DNA of 14,296 nucleotides from an uncultured bacterium (GCA_947365485.1 CANAXK010000020.1:1-14296), one strand, 5' to 3'; positions 1-7,063 are shown, counted from the stretch's first letter. A program made the numbers and translations. Notes: generated by a model from the letters alone, not told the origin.

Positions 1-566
1 GAGAAATCGACAGACTTCTTAAATCATACATCACTCCTGAAATGAATCCGGAAGAGTATATTCAGGAGGATTTGGAAACACTTGTAAAAGAACTCCACTC
101 AACAATTCCTCAACTTTCCTATATTTCTATTGACGATATTGGAAACTATAGATACTCAAGAATTTACGATTCCTTGAGAGAAGCTGCTCTAAAGGCTTAT
201 AAAGAACACGAGCTGGAAATCATCGGGTTCTATAATACGATTACAGAACAGTACGACCCGTCGTTTGAAAAACAGGAAGTCTTTGCAGAAAACAATATTA
301 TGCGCTCACTTGAACGCGATGTTCTCTTGCGGGTTGTTGATAACCAGTGGATTGACCACTTGCACAATATCGATATGCTGAAAGATGGTATCGGGCTCCG
401 TGCTTACGGCCAGAAAGACCCGCTTATTGAGTACAAAAAAGAAGCGTATGACCTGTTCAATAAAATGATGTACGAAATCCAGAGCAACACCGTGAGGTAT
501 ATATTCAGGGCAAAATTCGGAATCCAGTTTGTTTCTGATGACGGGGTTGAGACGATTGAACAATAA
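1..566 (+). CDS. secA: SecA preprotein translocase ATPase, C-terminal part (5' end outside window)
   Basis: SecA is the cytoplasmic ATPase that drives unfolded preproteins through SecYEG. The reading frame is open from the left edge (codons from position 3), so this is only the 3' end, about 188 codons. It covers the helical wing and helical scaffold regions. The diagnostic stretch runs from about position 315 to 510 and includes LLRVVDNQWIDHLHNIDML, GIGLRAYGQKDPLIEYK and the final helix ending NTVRYIF. The usual flexible tail with the zinc-binding CxC...CH motif is absent: the protein stops about 16 residues after the last scaffold helix (FGIQF...ETIEQ). SecA homologues lacking this tail are known, so this is a variant rather than a truncation. 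The gene ends in TAA and converges on the minus-strand gene at 617-1225. Only a two-base gap separates the stop from a large palindrome. Confidence 0.97.
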   Translation, partial: EIDRLLKSYITPEMNPEEYIQEDLETLVKELHSTIPQLSYISIDDIGNYRYSRIYDSLREAALKAYKEHELEIIGFYNTITEQYDPSFEKQEVFAENNIMRSLERDVLLRVVDNQWIDHLHNIDMLKDGIGLRAYGQKDPLIEYKKEAYDLFNKMMYEIQSNTVRYIFRAKFGIQFVSDDGVETIEQ

Positions 567-568
567 AG

Positions 569-618
569 AATAACAATAGGGGCGATTTTGCTTAAGCAAA
601 ATCGCCCCTATTGTTATT
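569..618. terminator. 50-nt perfect palindrome, probable bidirectional terminator
   Basis: The two 25-nt arms (569-593 and 594-618) are perfect reverse complements with no spacer, centred on CTTAAG. The GC-rich core is GGGGCGATTTTG paired with CAAAATCGCCCC. The outer arm is AT-rich (AATAACAAT / ATTGTTATT), so after the core each strand has a weak U-rich tail. It sits between two convergent genes, starting two bases after the secA stop and overlapping the stop codon (617-619) of the minus-strand gene. A shared terminator is the simplest reading. Confidence 0.85.
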
Positions 619-1225
619 AATCCAAAATCCGCACCCCGCTCGACGACCCCGTGCCGTAATTGTTAATGGTGTAACCGCCTTTAAACGGCCCGTTTCCATA
701 ACTCATTGTTCTTCCGTTGTCATAAGTTGTCGGAAACTGGTTGTAGCTGAACGCATTCGGGTTAGAATACGTGTTCATAGGGTTAAAAGAAGTTGCGTAA
801 GGGTAAGGATTTGAACTTCCGAACGACGGGGTGAATCCGGTCATTTGCCCCGAAAGATAGTTGCTTAAATTCCGAAGCAGTGAGGTCCTGAAATTATCTT
901 TCGGACGTGAAAGGATTGCCTCTCTAACGTTTTCGTATCTAGTATCAAGGTCGCCGCTTTGTACTGCGCCAAAAGCTTGTGTCTCAAGCCTCTGGAGACG
1001 CTGGAGCGGACTTTCCCTGTTGAAAGTCTTGTTAAGCGCGTATTTTTCTAAAGCACCAAGGTCTGAAAAATTTGTATAGTTGTTGTAAGGCTGGTAGTAT
1101 GGATCGTCATAAGAATTGTAATAAGGCTGATAATATGGCTGCTGGGTGACAACAGTGCGCTCTGCCTGCGCTGCAAGCGGGCTTAGTAAACCTAAAATCA
1201 TTAAACTAATAATAAAACGGTACAT
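617..1225 (-). CDS. Secreted Tyr/Asn-rich protein of unknown function with one LE...RLxRLE..FG-type repeat
   Basis: This 202-aa protein has a clear Sec signal peptide: MYRF, a hydrophobic stretch at residues 4-18, and an AQA cleavage site at about 19-21. The mature N-terminus (about 26-51) is very rich in Tyr, Gln and Asn (QQPYYQPYYNSYDDPYY). Residues 56-104 (LGALEKY..., then PLQRLQRLETQAFG and GDLDTRYENVREAI) look like a single copy of a short helical repeat. I associate this repeat, with its conserved RLxRLE and FG, with exported cyanobacterial and Melainabacterial proteins; this is recollection, not a search. The C-terminal third is low-complexity Asn/Tyr/Gly/Ser. It was probably exported by Sec to the periplasm or surface. 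The ATG at 1225 has a strong AGGAGG Shine-Dalgarno (1233-1238) with 7-nt spacing, but that site can be sequestered in a hairpin. Function is unknown. Confidence 0.85.
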   Translation of the reverse strand: MYRFIISLMILGLLSPLAAQAERTVVTQQPYYQPYYNSYDDPYYQPYNNYTNFSDLGALEKYALNKTFNRESPLQRLQRLETQAFGAVQSGDLDTRYENVREAILSRPKDNFRTSLLRNLSNYLSGQMTGFTPSFGSSNPYPYATSFNPMNTYSNPNAFSYNQFPTTYDNGRTMSYGNGPFKGGYTINNYGTGSSSGVRILD

Positions 1226-1228
1226 AGA

Positions 1229-1271
1229 AAATCCTCCTCGATAATGTTATTAAACACTACGCGGAGGATTT
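1229..1271 (-). promoter_or_regulatory. Inverted repeat able to sequester the Shine-Dalgarno of the 617-1225 gene
   Basis: Read on the minus strand, AAATCCTCC (1271-1263) is perfectly complementary to GGAGGATTT (1237-1229), which contains the AGGAGG ribosome-binding site. Past one mismatch, two further G-C pairs can form, and the loop is 19 nt. If transcription starts upstream of 1271, the leader can fold and hide the ribosome-binding site. A -10-like TTAATA/TAATAA lies in the loop, 17-18 nt downstream of TAGACA. If that is the real promoter, the repeat is a DNA operator-like element and not an RNA hairpin. Confidence 0.5.
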
Positions 1272-1307
1272 GTCTATTCTCTCACCGGACAGGTCTTCGG
1301 ATGAAGT

Positions 1308-3809
1308 TTAGTAAAATATGTTGTATTTAAGCCAATTTGGTTGATGCTTGCTCCAATTAACCCTTTTCAGGTTAATTATCTGCCCTGCTTTTAATTTTGT
1401 TGGGTCGTCAATACCAAGCTCTTTCATGATATCGACTCTGAAATCTTGCATGTAATCATTGAGCGCTACATTAATTCTTTCAGGTGTCCATTTTTTAGAA
1501 TCAGATTTAACCGATTTTTGGAGCTGTGGGAATTTGTCTAAATGCGCTGCCAGATATTTTTTCACAATCTTGTCAACGCTGTCACCAGATTTTACTACCA
1601 CAAGACCGCCATTTCTTGTATACCCTGAGTTGATTAAGTTGGCTTTCATCTTGTCTGAAGAAGCGTCAAAAACCTTCAACATATCAGCATCATCAACTAT
1701 TCCTGTCTTGTAGGCAAATAATGCTAAACGGTTGTATTCATCACTTCCTGACTTAGATGTATCAAGTACAAAAGTTCTGATTTTTTCATTGATAAGCTTT
1801 TGTGTTTCTTCGCTTCTTGTATGGTTGTTTATTGCAGACAAGAAATCGCCACTGTTTTGATTCATTGTGGCAAGAATTGCTCTGTAGATTTTTTCATACT
1901 CGCCTTTTGTACAATCTTTTGGAAGCATAACGTCCAGAATCTTTCTGGTTGTAACACCTTCCGGAAGTTTTGCAGGGTCAAATTTTACATTTCCATCAGC
2001 ATCTATTTCCATGAAATTCTTTGCAAGCACAAGCTTGTTGGCATCTGAAATGGTGCTGTTGCCGTCCATATATTTACCCAGAGTGGCAAATATTTTAGGG
2101 TCGTTAGGGAATTTTTCCATGATTTTGTCATAAGGCAGATTCCAATTTCTATCGACGGTTGCTTTATTCTCAATAAAATCAAGCACATCTTCAGCATTCA
2201 TCTTGTCTACCATTTCAGCATAATGAGGAACGATTCGATTTCCCATGCAATATTCTAAAGCTGCATTATACTCATTAGGTCCCATTTCTTCAAGCTTAAT
2301 TGACTTAACGAGTGCTAGATTCATATCTTCGCTAAGTTCAGCACGTTCAGCAAGTTTTTCCATCTCATCCTTTGTCGGGCGCCTTGATGGCTCAAACTTG
2401 TAGGTCTTAACCTCGTTACCGTCTGCATCTTTGCTTGTTTCAACCTTGAAGTACGATTCAAGTATCTGGGTTTTGGTAAGCACTTTATTTTCATCACTAA
2501 GGCTTGAACCATCTATCCAGTCAAAAGCTGCTTCTATATACTTGGTATTCTCAAGATTTCCGGCCTTGCCTTCTGCTGTAAATTCTCCTACAGCTTTGTT
2601 AGCAAGCACTGTGTAAACTTCTTTCTTTTCTTCATCATTTAGGTGTGAAATGTCAATCTTGCTTAATGCTGCAATATCATTTTTGTTAACAACTTCAAGA
2701 ATTTCTTCTTTTGCAGCATTAACTAACAACTTTCTTATCACATCCGGATTTTTCGTGTCAAAAAGTTCCTGCACTAAAGCCTTGTATTCCGCAGAAGTAC
2801 TATCAGTCAAATCCGGATTCTTCAATTCATCAATAGCCTTCTTGATAGCTTCAACATTGCCATCAGCTGCAGCAATTCTCGTTCTCAAAGCTTCCAGATT
2901 CTTGGCTTTTCTTGCTGTAGCAGCCTCATCTGCTTCTTCTGCCGGCTTTGCAGTAACAGCAGCTTCTTCATAAGCCTTTTTCTTTGCTTCAACTTCTTCA
3001 ACAGTGGCTCCGGTGATTTTCACGCCATCAACCTCTGCCTGGTATTTTGTTGCTTCGCCTTTTGTGTACTTCTTGACACCGGCATGGTCTGCAACATCTT
3101 CGCCATTACCCCAGCTTGAATCAACGCCATTTTCTGAAACTGCAATTTTTGATTCTTTGCCTGTAATGGGGTCTTCTTTACCCTCGGGTACAGTACTCGG
3201 GTTAGTACCTTTTGTACTAACATTCCCTGCTATCTTGAGTTCTGTTCCAATCTTTATATTGTTAACATCTTTCAGATTATTCAAAACGGCAATCTGCGCC
3301 ATTTTATCATTAATAGCCCTGTTTGTTGCGCCCTCACCAAGAGCGTCTTTTGCTATTCTGTACAGGGTGTCTCCGGAACTTATCTTGTGGGTAGTGCCAT
3401 TAAAAGACTTTTCCAATTCAGCTTTGTCATACTTTTGGCCAAGGTTCAGGATATACTGGTTAAAAGCTTTTTGGGATGTTTTGCCATCTTGTGAAACGAC
3501 GGCCTTTTTCGCTGGAGCATTTGTTTTAATAAATGTCTCCATATTATCTGATTCAAGAATATCTTTGCAATACTTATCAATATCATAGTTATTGATATTA
3601 CCGTCCATTTTTTCAATGGCCGTTTTTATCAAATCCAGCTCTTTCCCGTTAACGACTTTCTCGCCGTCCACACCTCCGGTATTATCTATTACGTCAAACA
3701 GCGGTGCAAGCTTTTCCAATTTTTTGTCTTTAACTAAATCAGAATACTTGTCACCTTCTTTGATTGTTAACTGTGTCCCATCCGCTAATCTAACGTTAAT
3801 GCTGGTCAT
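1308..3809 (-). CDS. Large LysM-domain protein, no signal peptide, putative sigma-28 regulon member
   Basis: This is an 833-aa protein. A recognisable LysM domain lies at residues ~140-193 (HKISSGDTLYRIAKDALG ... LKIA). A second LysM-like module lies near the C-terminus at ~735-817 (VVVKSGDSVDKIVKKYL ... LKAGQIINLKRVNW) with an insertion in the middle. LysM domains bind N-acetylglucosamine polymers, chiefly peptidoglycan. Residues ~38-80 (DNTGGVDGEK..., KMDGNINNYDID) resemble a degenerate EF-hand pair; this is weak. Residues ~260-310 are Ala/Glu/Lys-rich and likely coiled, and ~310-730 are mostly predicted-helix-like with no family I recognise. There is no N-terminal signal peptide or transmembrane segment, which is odd for a peptidoglycan binder. 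The ATG is supported by AAGGAG at 3816-3821 with 6-nt spacing. A sigma-28-type promoter lies about 40 bp upstream, and the gene is divergent from a FliA-type sigma factor. I infer a flagellum-linked cell-wall role. Confidence 0.88.
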   Translation of the reverse strand: MTSINVRLADGTQLTIKEGDKYSDLVKDKKLEKLAPLFDVIDNTGGVDGEKVVNGKELDLIKTAIEKMDGNINNYDIDKYCKDILESDNMETFIKTNAPAKKAVVSQDGKTSQKAFNQYILNLGQKYDKAELEKSFNGTTHKISSGDTLYRIAKDALGEGATNRAINDKMAQIAVLNNLKDVNNIKIGTELKIAGNVSTKGTNPSTVPEGKEDPITGKESKIAVSENGVDSSWGNGEDVADHAGVKKYTKGEATKYQAEVDGVKITGATVEEVEAKKKAYEEAAVTAKPAEEADEAATARKAKNLEALRTRIAAADGNVEAIKKAIDELKNPDLTDSTSAEYKALVQELFDTKNPDVIRKLLVNAAKEEILEVVNKNDIAALSKIDISHLNDEEKKEVYTVLANKAVGEFTAEGKAGNLENTKYIEAAFDWIDGSSLSDENKVLTKTQILESYFKVETSKDADGNEVKTYKFEPSRRPTKDEMEKLAERAELSEDMNLALVKSIKLEEMGPNEYNAALEYCMGNRIVPHYAEMVDKMNAEDVLDFIENKATVDRNWNLPYDKIMEKFPNDPKIFATLGKYMDGNSTISDANKLVLAKNFMEIDADGNVKFDPAKLPEGVTTRKILDVMLPKDCTKGEYEKIYRAILATMNQNSGDFLSAINNHTRSEETQKLINEKIRTFVLDTSKSGSDEYNRLALFAYKTGIVDDADMLKVFDASSDKMKANLINSGYTRNGGLVVVKSGDSVDKIVKKYLAAHLDKFPQLQKSVKSDSKKWTPERINVALNDYMQDFRVDIMKELGIDDPTKLKAGQIINLKRVNWSKHQPNWLKYNIFY

Positions 3810-3850
3810 ACAATGCTCCTTAAAATCATCTAACCTTGCTTATGATTTAG

Positions 3851-3877
3851 TTAACGGCATGTTTTTCAAAAACTTTA
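3851..3877 (-). promoter_or_regulatory. Sigma-28 (FliA)-type promoter for the LysM gene
   Basis: On the minus strand the sequence reads TAAAGTTT-N11-GCCGTTAA. The classical FliA consensus is TAAAGTTT-N11-GCCGATAA, so the -35 element matches 8/8, the spacer is exact and the -10 element matches 7/8. Transcription would begin near 3844, giving a leader of about 35 nt that includes the AAGGAG ribosome-binding site of the gene starting at 3809. The divergent neighbour is a FliA/WhiG-family sigma factor, which supports the call. Confidence 0.8.
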
Positions 3878-3987
3878 GGGTAAATTTTAAAACTGTAACA
3901 AATCTTAATAATTTCATCTAAATATACGATAGAGATTTCAGGTAAAAACGTTAAAATAGAATGAGACATGTTTTAGGACAGAGAGGG

Positions 3988-4803
3988 ATGGAACAAGACA
4001 CATCTTACAACAAAATAAAAAGAGCGACGAATGAAGAGCTTACTGAGATGTGGGCTCGCTATTTTGATGACCATGAAAACAAGGCGCTTAGAGATGCTCT
4101 CATACTTCAATACATTTATCTTACAAGATACGTTGTAGGGCGTGTTAAAGTTGCGCTTCCGCCGACGTTCTCTTACGAAGATATTTCAAGCTACGGCGTG
4201 GAAGGGCTTATTGATGCCGTCGAAAAATTTACTCCAAAGATGGGCGCAAGGTTTGAAACATACGCGCTTGTCAGAATCCGTGGGAATATTATTGACAAAA
4301 TCCGCTCTCAAGACTTCCTGCCAAGAAGCGTGAGAAGGAAAATTAAAGACGTAAAAGAAGCTCAGGAAGAGCTTAAGAAACAGTTCGGCAGAGCTGCGAC
4401 CAATACTGAAATCGCAAATCATCTGGGTATTGAAAAGGAAAAAGTTGAGCAGCTTTTATCAGAAGACACAACCGTGACTTCAATCTATGACAAAAAGGGC
4501 TCATCAGAAGGAGATATTGAAATCATTGACACAATCCAGGATTCTCATAACCTCGCTCCACATGAAGAGTTAGAAGAAAAAGACGTTAAAAAGGAACTGG
4601 AGAACGCTTTGAAAAGACTGCCGGAAAGAGAAAGAACAATAATGGTTCTTTATTACCACGAAAACATGACGCTGAAAGAAATCGGCGAAGCTATAAACGT
4701 ATCAGAATCAAGAATTTCACAACTTCATGCTCAGGCTATCATGAAGCTTAAGAACCTGTTGAGCGAGAACCGTTCAGAAAGACTTAAGAGAAGCATCATT
4801 TAG
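3988..4803 (+). CDS. fliA: FliA/WhiG-family alternative sigma factor
   Basis: Sigma-28-type factors direct RNA polymerase to flagellar and chemotaxis promoters (FliA), or sporulation promoters in actinomycetes (WhiG). From this start the protein has 271 aa. Region 2 spans ~33-118 (SYEDISSYGVEGLIDAVEKF, FETYALVRIRGNIIDKIR, LPRSVRRK), the middle domain ~119-160 (region 3), and region 4 ~205-257 (LPERERTIMVLYYHENMTL, EIGEAINVSESRISQLH). The RIRG...DxxRSxDxxPRSVR block separates this family from RpoD. An ATG at 3961 would add nine residues but has no Shine-Dalgarno, and a -10-like TAAAAT lies immediately upstream at 3952-3957. The ATG at 3988 follows AGGACAGAGAGGG and is preferred. The divergent LysM gene carries a matching sigma-28 promoter. 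The gene stops 14 bp before the convergent tlyA stop, with only a 4-bp hairpin (CAGC-TGG-GCTG then GTTTT) between. Specificity for flagellar genes is inferred. Confidence 0.92.
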   Translation: MEQDTSYNKIKRATNEELTEMWARYFDDHENKALRDALILQYIYLTRYVVGRVKVALPPTFSYEDISSYGVEGLIDAVEKFTPKMGARFETYALVRIRGNIIDKIRSQDFLPRSVRRKIKDVKEAQEELKKQFGRAATNTEIANHLGIEKEKVEQLLSEDTTVTSIYDKKGSSEGDIEIIDTIQDSHNLAPHEELEEKDVKKELENALKRLPERERTIMVLYYHENMTLKEIGEAINVSESRISQLHAQAIMKLKNLLSENRSERLKRSII

Positions 4804-4817
4804 CAGCTGGGCTGGTT

Positions 4818-5627
4818 TTAATTTAGGGTATTGTGCGCGTCTTCGACAATGTTGGCGATATTGATTTCGCATTCGCCTTCTTGTGTTGAAAACCACACAA
4901 GGTATTCAATGTTTCCGGCAGGCCCCTTTATTGATGAGTATGTAAGCCCCTTAATGGAGTAGCCTAAACTCTTTATGCAATTTAATATGTTCTCAACAAC
5001 CATTTTGTGAACGCCTTTGTCTCTAACAACCCCGCCTTTTTCAATAAGGTCTTTTCCAGCCTCAAACTGAGGTTTGATTAAGCAAATCATCTCATGATAC
5101 TCCGGAGCCATAAGAGTTTTTAGGTTCGGAAGCACTTTCTCAAGCGAAATAAAGGACAGGTCTGACACAAGCAAATCAGCAGCCGGCTCATTTTCAGCGT
5201 AAATATCTTCCCAGGAGCAGATTCTCAAATTTGTTTTTTCAATTGTCTTGACCTGCTCTGAACTCCTGATTTTCCAATCCAGCTGACCATAGCCCACATC
5301 AACCGCGTAGACAAATTTTGCCCCGTTCTGGAGCAGGCAGTCTGTAAACCCGCCCGTTGAAGCTCCCGCATCAAAACATGTCCGGTCTAGAACTTTTACT
5401 TCAAAACTTTCGAGCGCTTTTTTGAGCTTAAACCCGCCTCTTGATACAAAAGGCATTGACTTGACCTGAAAATCGTATTCTTTTGAAGGGTCTATCTGAA
5501 AACCGGCTTTTGTCACGACTTCTGTCCCGATTTTTACGTTTCCTGCAAGAATCGCAGCAGAAGCTTTGCTCTTGTTTTCAAAATAACCTAAGTCAACTAA
5601 AATTTTGTCTAATCTTTCTTTTTTCAA
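4818..5627 (-). CDS. tlyA: TlyA-family rRNA (cytidine-2'-O)-methyltransferase / hemolysin A family
   Basis: TlyA methylates ribose 2'-hydroxyls of cytidines in 16S and/or 23S rRNA; its loss gives capreomycin resistance in mycobacteria. This 269-aa protein has the family's usual length. An S4 RNA-binding domain occupies ~1-60 (RLDKILVDLG, KASAAILAGNVKIG), followed by an FtsJ-like Rossmann methyltransferase with SAM-binding DAGASTGGFTDCLL at ~87-100. The K-D-K-E catalytic tetrad can be placed at K67 (SRGGFKL), D156 (SDLSFISL), K185 (IKPQFE) and E241 (GNIEYL). The start is a TTG codon. The A-free overlap TTGA with the tatD stop (TGA at 5626-5624) means the two genes share bases and are probably translationally coupled; a weak GAAAGG lies 11 nt upstream. 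The next in-frame ATG would cut into the S4 domain, so TTG is preferred. Confidence 0.95.
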   Translation of the reverse strand: MKKERLDKILVDLGYFENKSKASAAILAGNVKIGTEVVTKAGFQIDPSKEYDFQVKSMPFVSRGGFKLKKALESFEVKVLDRTCFDAGASTGGFTDCLLQNGAKFVYAVDVGYGQLDWKIRSSEQVKTIEKTNLRICSWEDIYAENEPAADLLVSDLSFISLEKVLPNLKTLMAPEYHEMICLIKPQFEAGKDLIEKGGVVRDKGVHKMVVENILNCIKSLGYSIKGLTYSSIKGPAGNIEYLVWFSTQEGECEINIANIVEDAHNTLN

Positions 5628-6373
5628 ATCCCGAAAAACCTTTCTGCGTTTTGAGTTGTGACATCAATTAGCTCTTCAAGCGGCATATTTCTTAGCTTTG
5701 CAATCTCCTCGGCAACATATCTTACATAAGCCGGTTTGTTTGGCTTACCTCTAAAAGGCACGGGCGTAAGATAAGGCGCGTCTGTTTCCAGCATAAGGTT
5801 TTCAAGCGGAACTGCTTCTGCAACCTCTTTCATCTTAACTGCGTTTTTGAATGTAACAACGCCGCCCAATGCGATATTCCAACCCTGTTTTACGCATTCG
5901 CGCATAAATTCAACGCTTCCTGAAAAACAGTGGAACAAAACTTTTTCACACCCCACTTCTTTTATTATATCAAATGTGTCTTTGTGCGCTTCCCTGTCAT
6001 GCACAACAATCGGGAGTCCGAGTTTGTTGGCTAGCCGGATCTGTTTTGCAAAAACTTCTTTCTGTAAATCAACAAAAGACTTATCCCAGTAATAGTCCAA
6101 GCCGATTTCGCCAATCGCCACAACCTTCGGATTCTTAGCAAGTTCAATAAACTTTGCTTCAAGCTCCGGTGTGTAAGACTTTGCTTCTGATGGGAAAAGT
6201 CCGAGCATGGCGTAAATATTTTCGTTGGAGTTTGCTATGCTTAAGACTTTGTTAATTGTAGCCTCTTCAACAGAGGGGATAACAACTTTTTTCACCCCGT
6301 ATTCCTGCATTTCGGAAAACGGGTCTTCAATCATATCAAGGTGTGCATGCGTATCTATCAAATAATCTTTCAT
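5624..6373 (-). CDS. tatD: TatD-family metal-dependent DNase
   Basis: TatD proteins are TIM-barrel metallohydrolases with 3'-5' exonuclease or DNase activity, linked to DNA repair and RNA quality control. The 249-aa length is typical (about 250-265). Metal and catalytic motifs are all present: DTHAHLD (H9, H11), GEIGLDYYW (E89), VVHDR (H125), FHCFSG (H148) and ETDAPYLTP (D198). The usual GxHPH segment is GLFPSEA here (57-63), a family-level variation away from the metal site. The ATG is fixed by the DTHAH motif eight residues in, yet no Shine-Dalgarno precedes it. Instead an extended -10 box ends 7 nt upstream. The gene lies 18 bp after the nuclease stop and overlaps tlyA downstream. Confidence 0.95.
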   Translation of the reverse strand: MKDYLIDTHAHLDMIEDPFSEMQEYGVKKVVIPSVEEATINKVLSIANSNENIYAMLGLFPSEAKSYTPELEAKFIELAKNPKVVAIGEIGLDYYWDKSFVDLQKEVFAKQIRLANKLGLPIVVHDREAHKDTFDIIKEVGCEKVLFHCFSGSVEFMRECVKQGWNIALGGVVTFKNAVKMKEVAEAVPLENLMLETDAPYLTPVPFRGKPNKPAYVRYVAEEIAKLRNMPLEELIDVTTQNAERFFGI

Positions 6374-6380
6374 ACAAAGA

Positions 6381-6389
6381 ATTATACCA
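6381..6389 (-). promoter_or_regulatory. Extended -10 promoter, probably giving a leaderless tatD mRNA
   Basis: On the minus strand the sequence is TGG-TATAAT, i.e. a consensus TGn extended -10 box, in the 18-bp gap between the nuclease stop and the tatD ATG. Seven nucleotides (TCTTTGT) separate TATAAT from the ATG, so the normal +1 position falls on or next to the A of the start codon. No TTGACA-like -35 is visible at 16-18 bp, as is common for extended -10 promoters. Confidence 0.6.
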
Positions 6390-6391
6390 CG

Positions 6392-7015
6392 CTAATAACA
6401 GATTAAGGAGTAGTCGCAGGTGCAGCCCTCTTTTTTTGCAGGAAGCTCTCCGGCTTCGATTTTTTTTGCAATCTCAATAAGTCTTTGTCTGTACTCCTCT
6501 TTTAGTTCGGGCGTAAGTACGATTTTGACTTCGTCTCTATTTTTCAGGTCGAGATAAACAAAAGTGACATTCTCTGTCTTAAAGAACTCCTGAACAGCAA
6601 GAATGTAAATCATTGTCTGAAAATCGTATTTTGAGTTTTTCGGAGCAGAGCCGGTCTTGTAGTCCAGAATGTAGTACATCTCCCCATCTTTTACAAGCGC
6701 GTCCAGGCGTCCGCCAAAGAAGTGCGTTCCAACTCTCACGGCAAGGTTGTATTCGGTGTTCACAACCTCGTATCCGAAATACTTAAGGCTTTTCAGGTAT
6801 TGCCAGACTTCTGCTTCTCTGGCTGAAAGAGCTTTTTCCATCTTCTCAATGTTTTCTTCACGGAGAAAGTATGAGGCAAGTGCGTGGATGTTCTTACCGA
6901 ACTCAAACACGTCATCGTTAGTTGGCATGTTAATATTTTTAACATAGCGGAAGTGGAACTTTCTCTGGCAAAGCTCATAGGTCTTTAGCATGTTTGGTGA
7001 GAATTGTTTGAACAT
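6392..7015 (-). CDS. PD-(D/E)XK nuclease superfamily protein (RecB/Cas4-like)
   Basis: This 207-aa protein has the hallmarks of the PDDEXK_1 / RecB-family exonuclease fold. The N-terminus has the SPNMLKTYELCQRKFHFRYV signature, then H44 in the GKxxHA helix. The active site follows as GGRLDAL (D105) and ILDYKTG (D118, K120), then the QTMIY motif (Q133, Y137). Cysteines at 16, 198, 200 and 206 are arranged like the Cas4/AddB iron-sulfur cluster (one Cys before, three after the nuclease core), although the C-terminal spacing is CxC-x5-C and not CxxC-x5-C. Substrate is unknown; DNA end processing is the family expectation. No cas genes are nearby, so this is not called Cas4. The ATG at 7015 has only a poorly spaced GGGAG, while a perfect AAGGAGGT lies 57 nt upstream, beyond a GC-rich repeat. 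An in-frame ATT (7066-7064) at ideal spacing is an alternative start. Confidence 0.85.
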   Translation of the reverse strand: MFKQFSPNMLKTYELCQRKFHFRYVKNINMPTNDDVFEFGKNIHALASYFLREENIEKMEKALSAREAEVWQYLKSLKYFGYEVVNTEYNLAVRVGTHFFGGRLDALVKDGEMYYILDYKTGSAPKNSKYDFQTMIYILAVQEFFKTENVTFVYLDLKNRDEVKIVLTPELKEEYRQRLIEIAKKIEAGELPAKKEGCTCDYSLICY

Positions 7016-7025
7016 AGTATTTTTA

Positions 7026-7063
7026 CTCCCTCGCCCAGCGGGAGAGGGCTGGGGTGAGGGGGC
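7026..7063. repeat. GC-rich REP-like palindromic repeat
   Basis: The element is far more GC-rich than its surroundings. CCCTCGCCC (7028-7036) pairs with GGGAGAGGG (7040-7048) around an AGC loop with a single G-A mismatch, followed by CTGGGGTGAGGGGGC. Translated, it gives PAGEGWGEG on the plus strand and PSPQPSPAGRGS on the minus strand. I recognise these as spurious peptides from a repeat scattered across many bacterial genomes; this is recollection, not a search. It lies exactly between the strong Shine-Dalgarno at 7072-7079 and the nuclease ATG at 7015. Confidence 0.7.

Noticed and set aside
1272..1307. Terminator between the LysM gene and the Tyr-rich protein gene
   Set aside because: The short CCGAAGAC...GTCCGG complementarity is imperfect and no T-run follows on the minus strand.
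3906..3932. Sigma-28 promoter for autoregulation of the sigma factor gene
   Set aside because: TAATAATT-N11-TACGATAG matches only 5/8 in each half, too weak to annotate, though it is mentioned beside the strong divergent site.
6392..7015. Cas4 of a CRISPR system
   Set aside because: The fold and Cys pattern are compatible, but no other cas gene or repeat array is in the window, and the gene is in an operon with tatD, tlyA and a kinase. A general RecB-like nuclease is safer.
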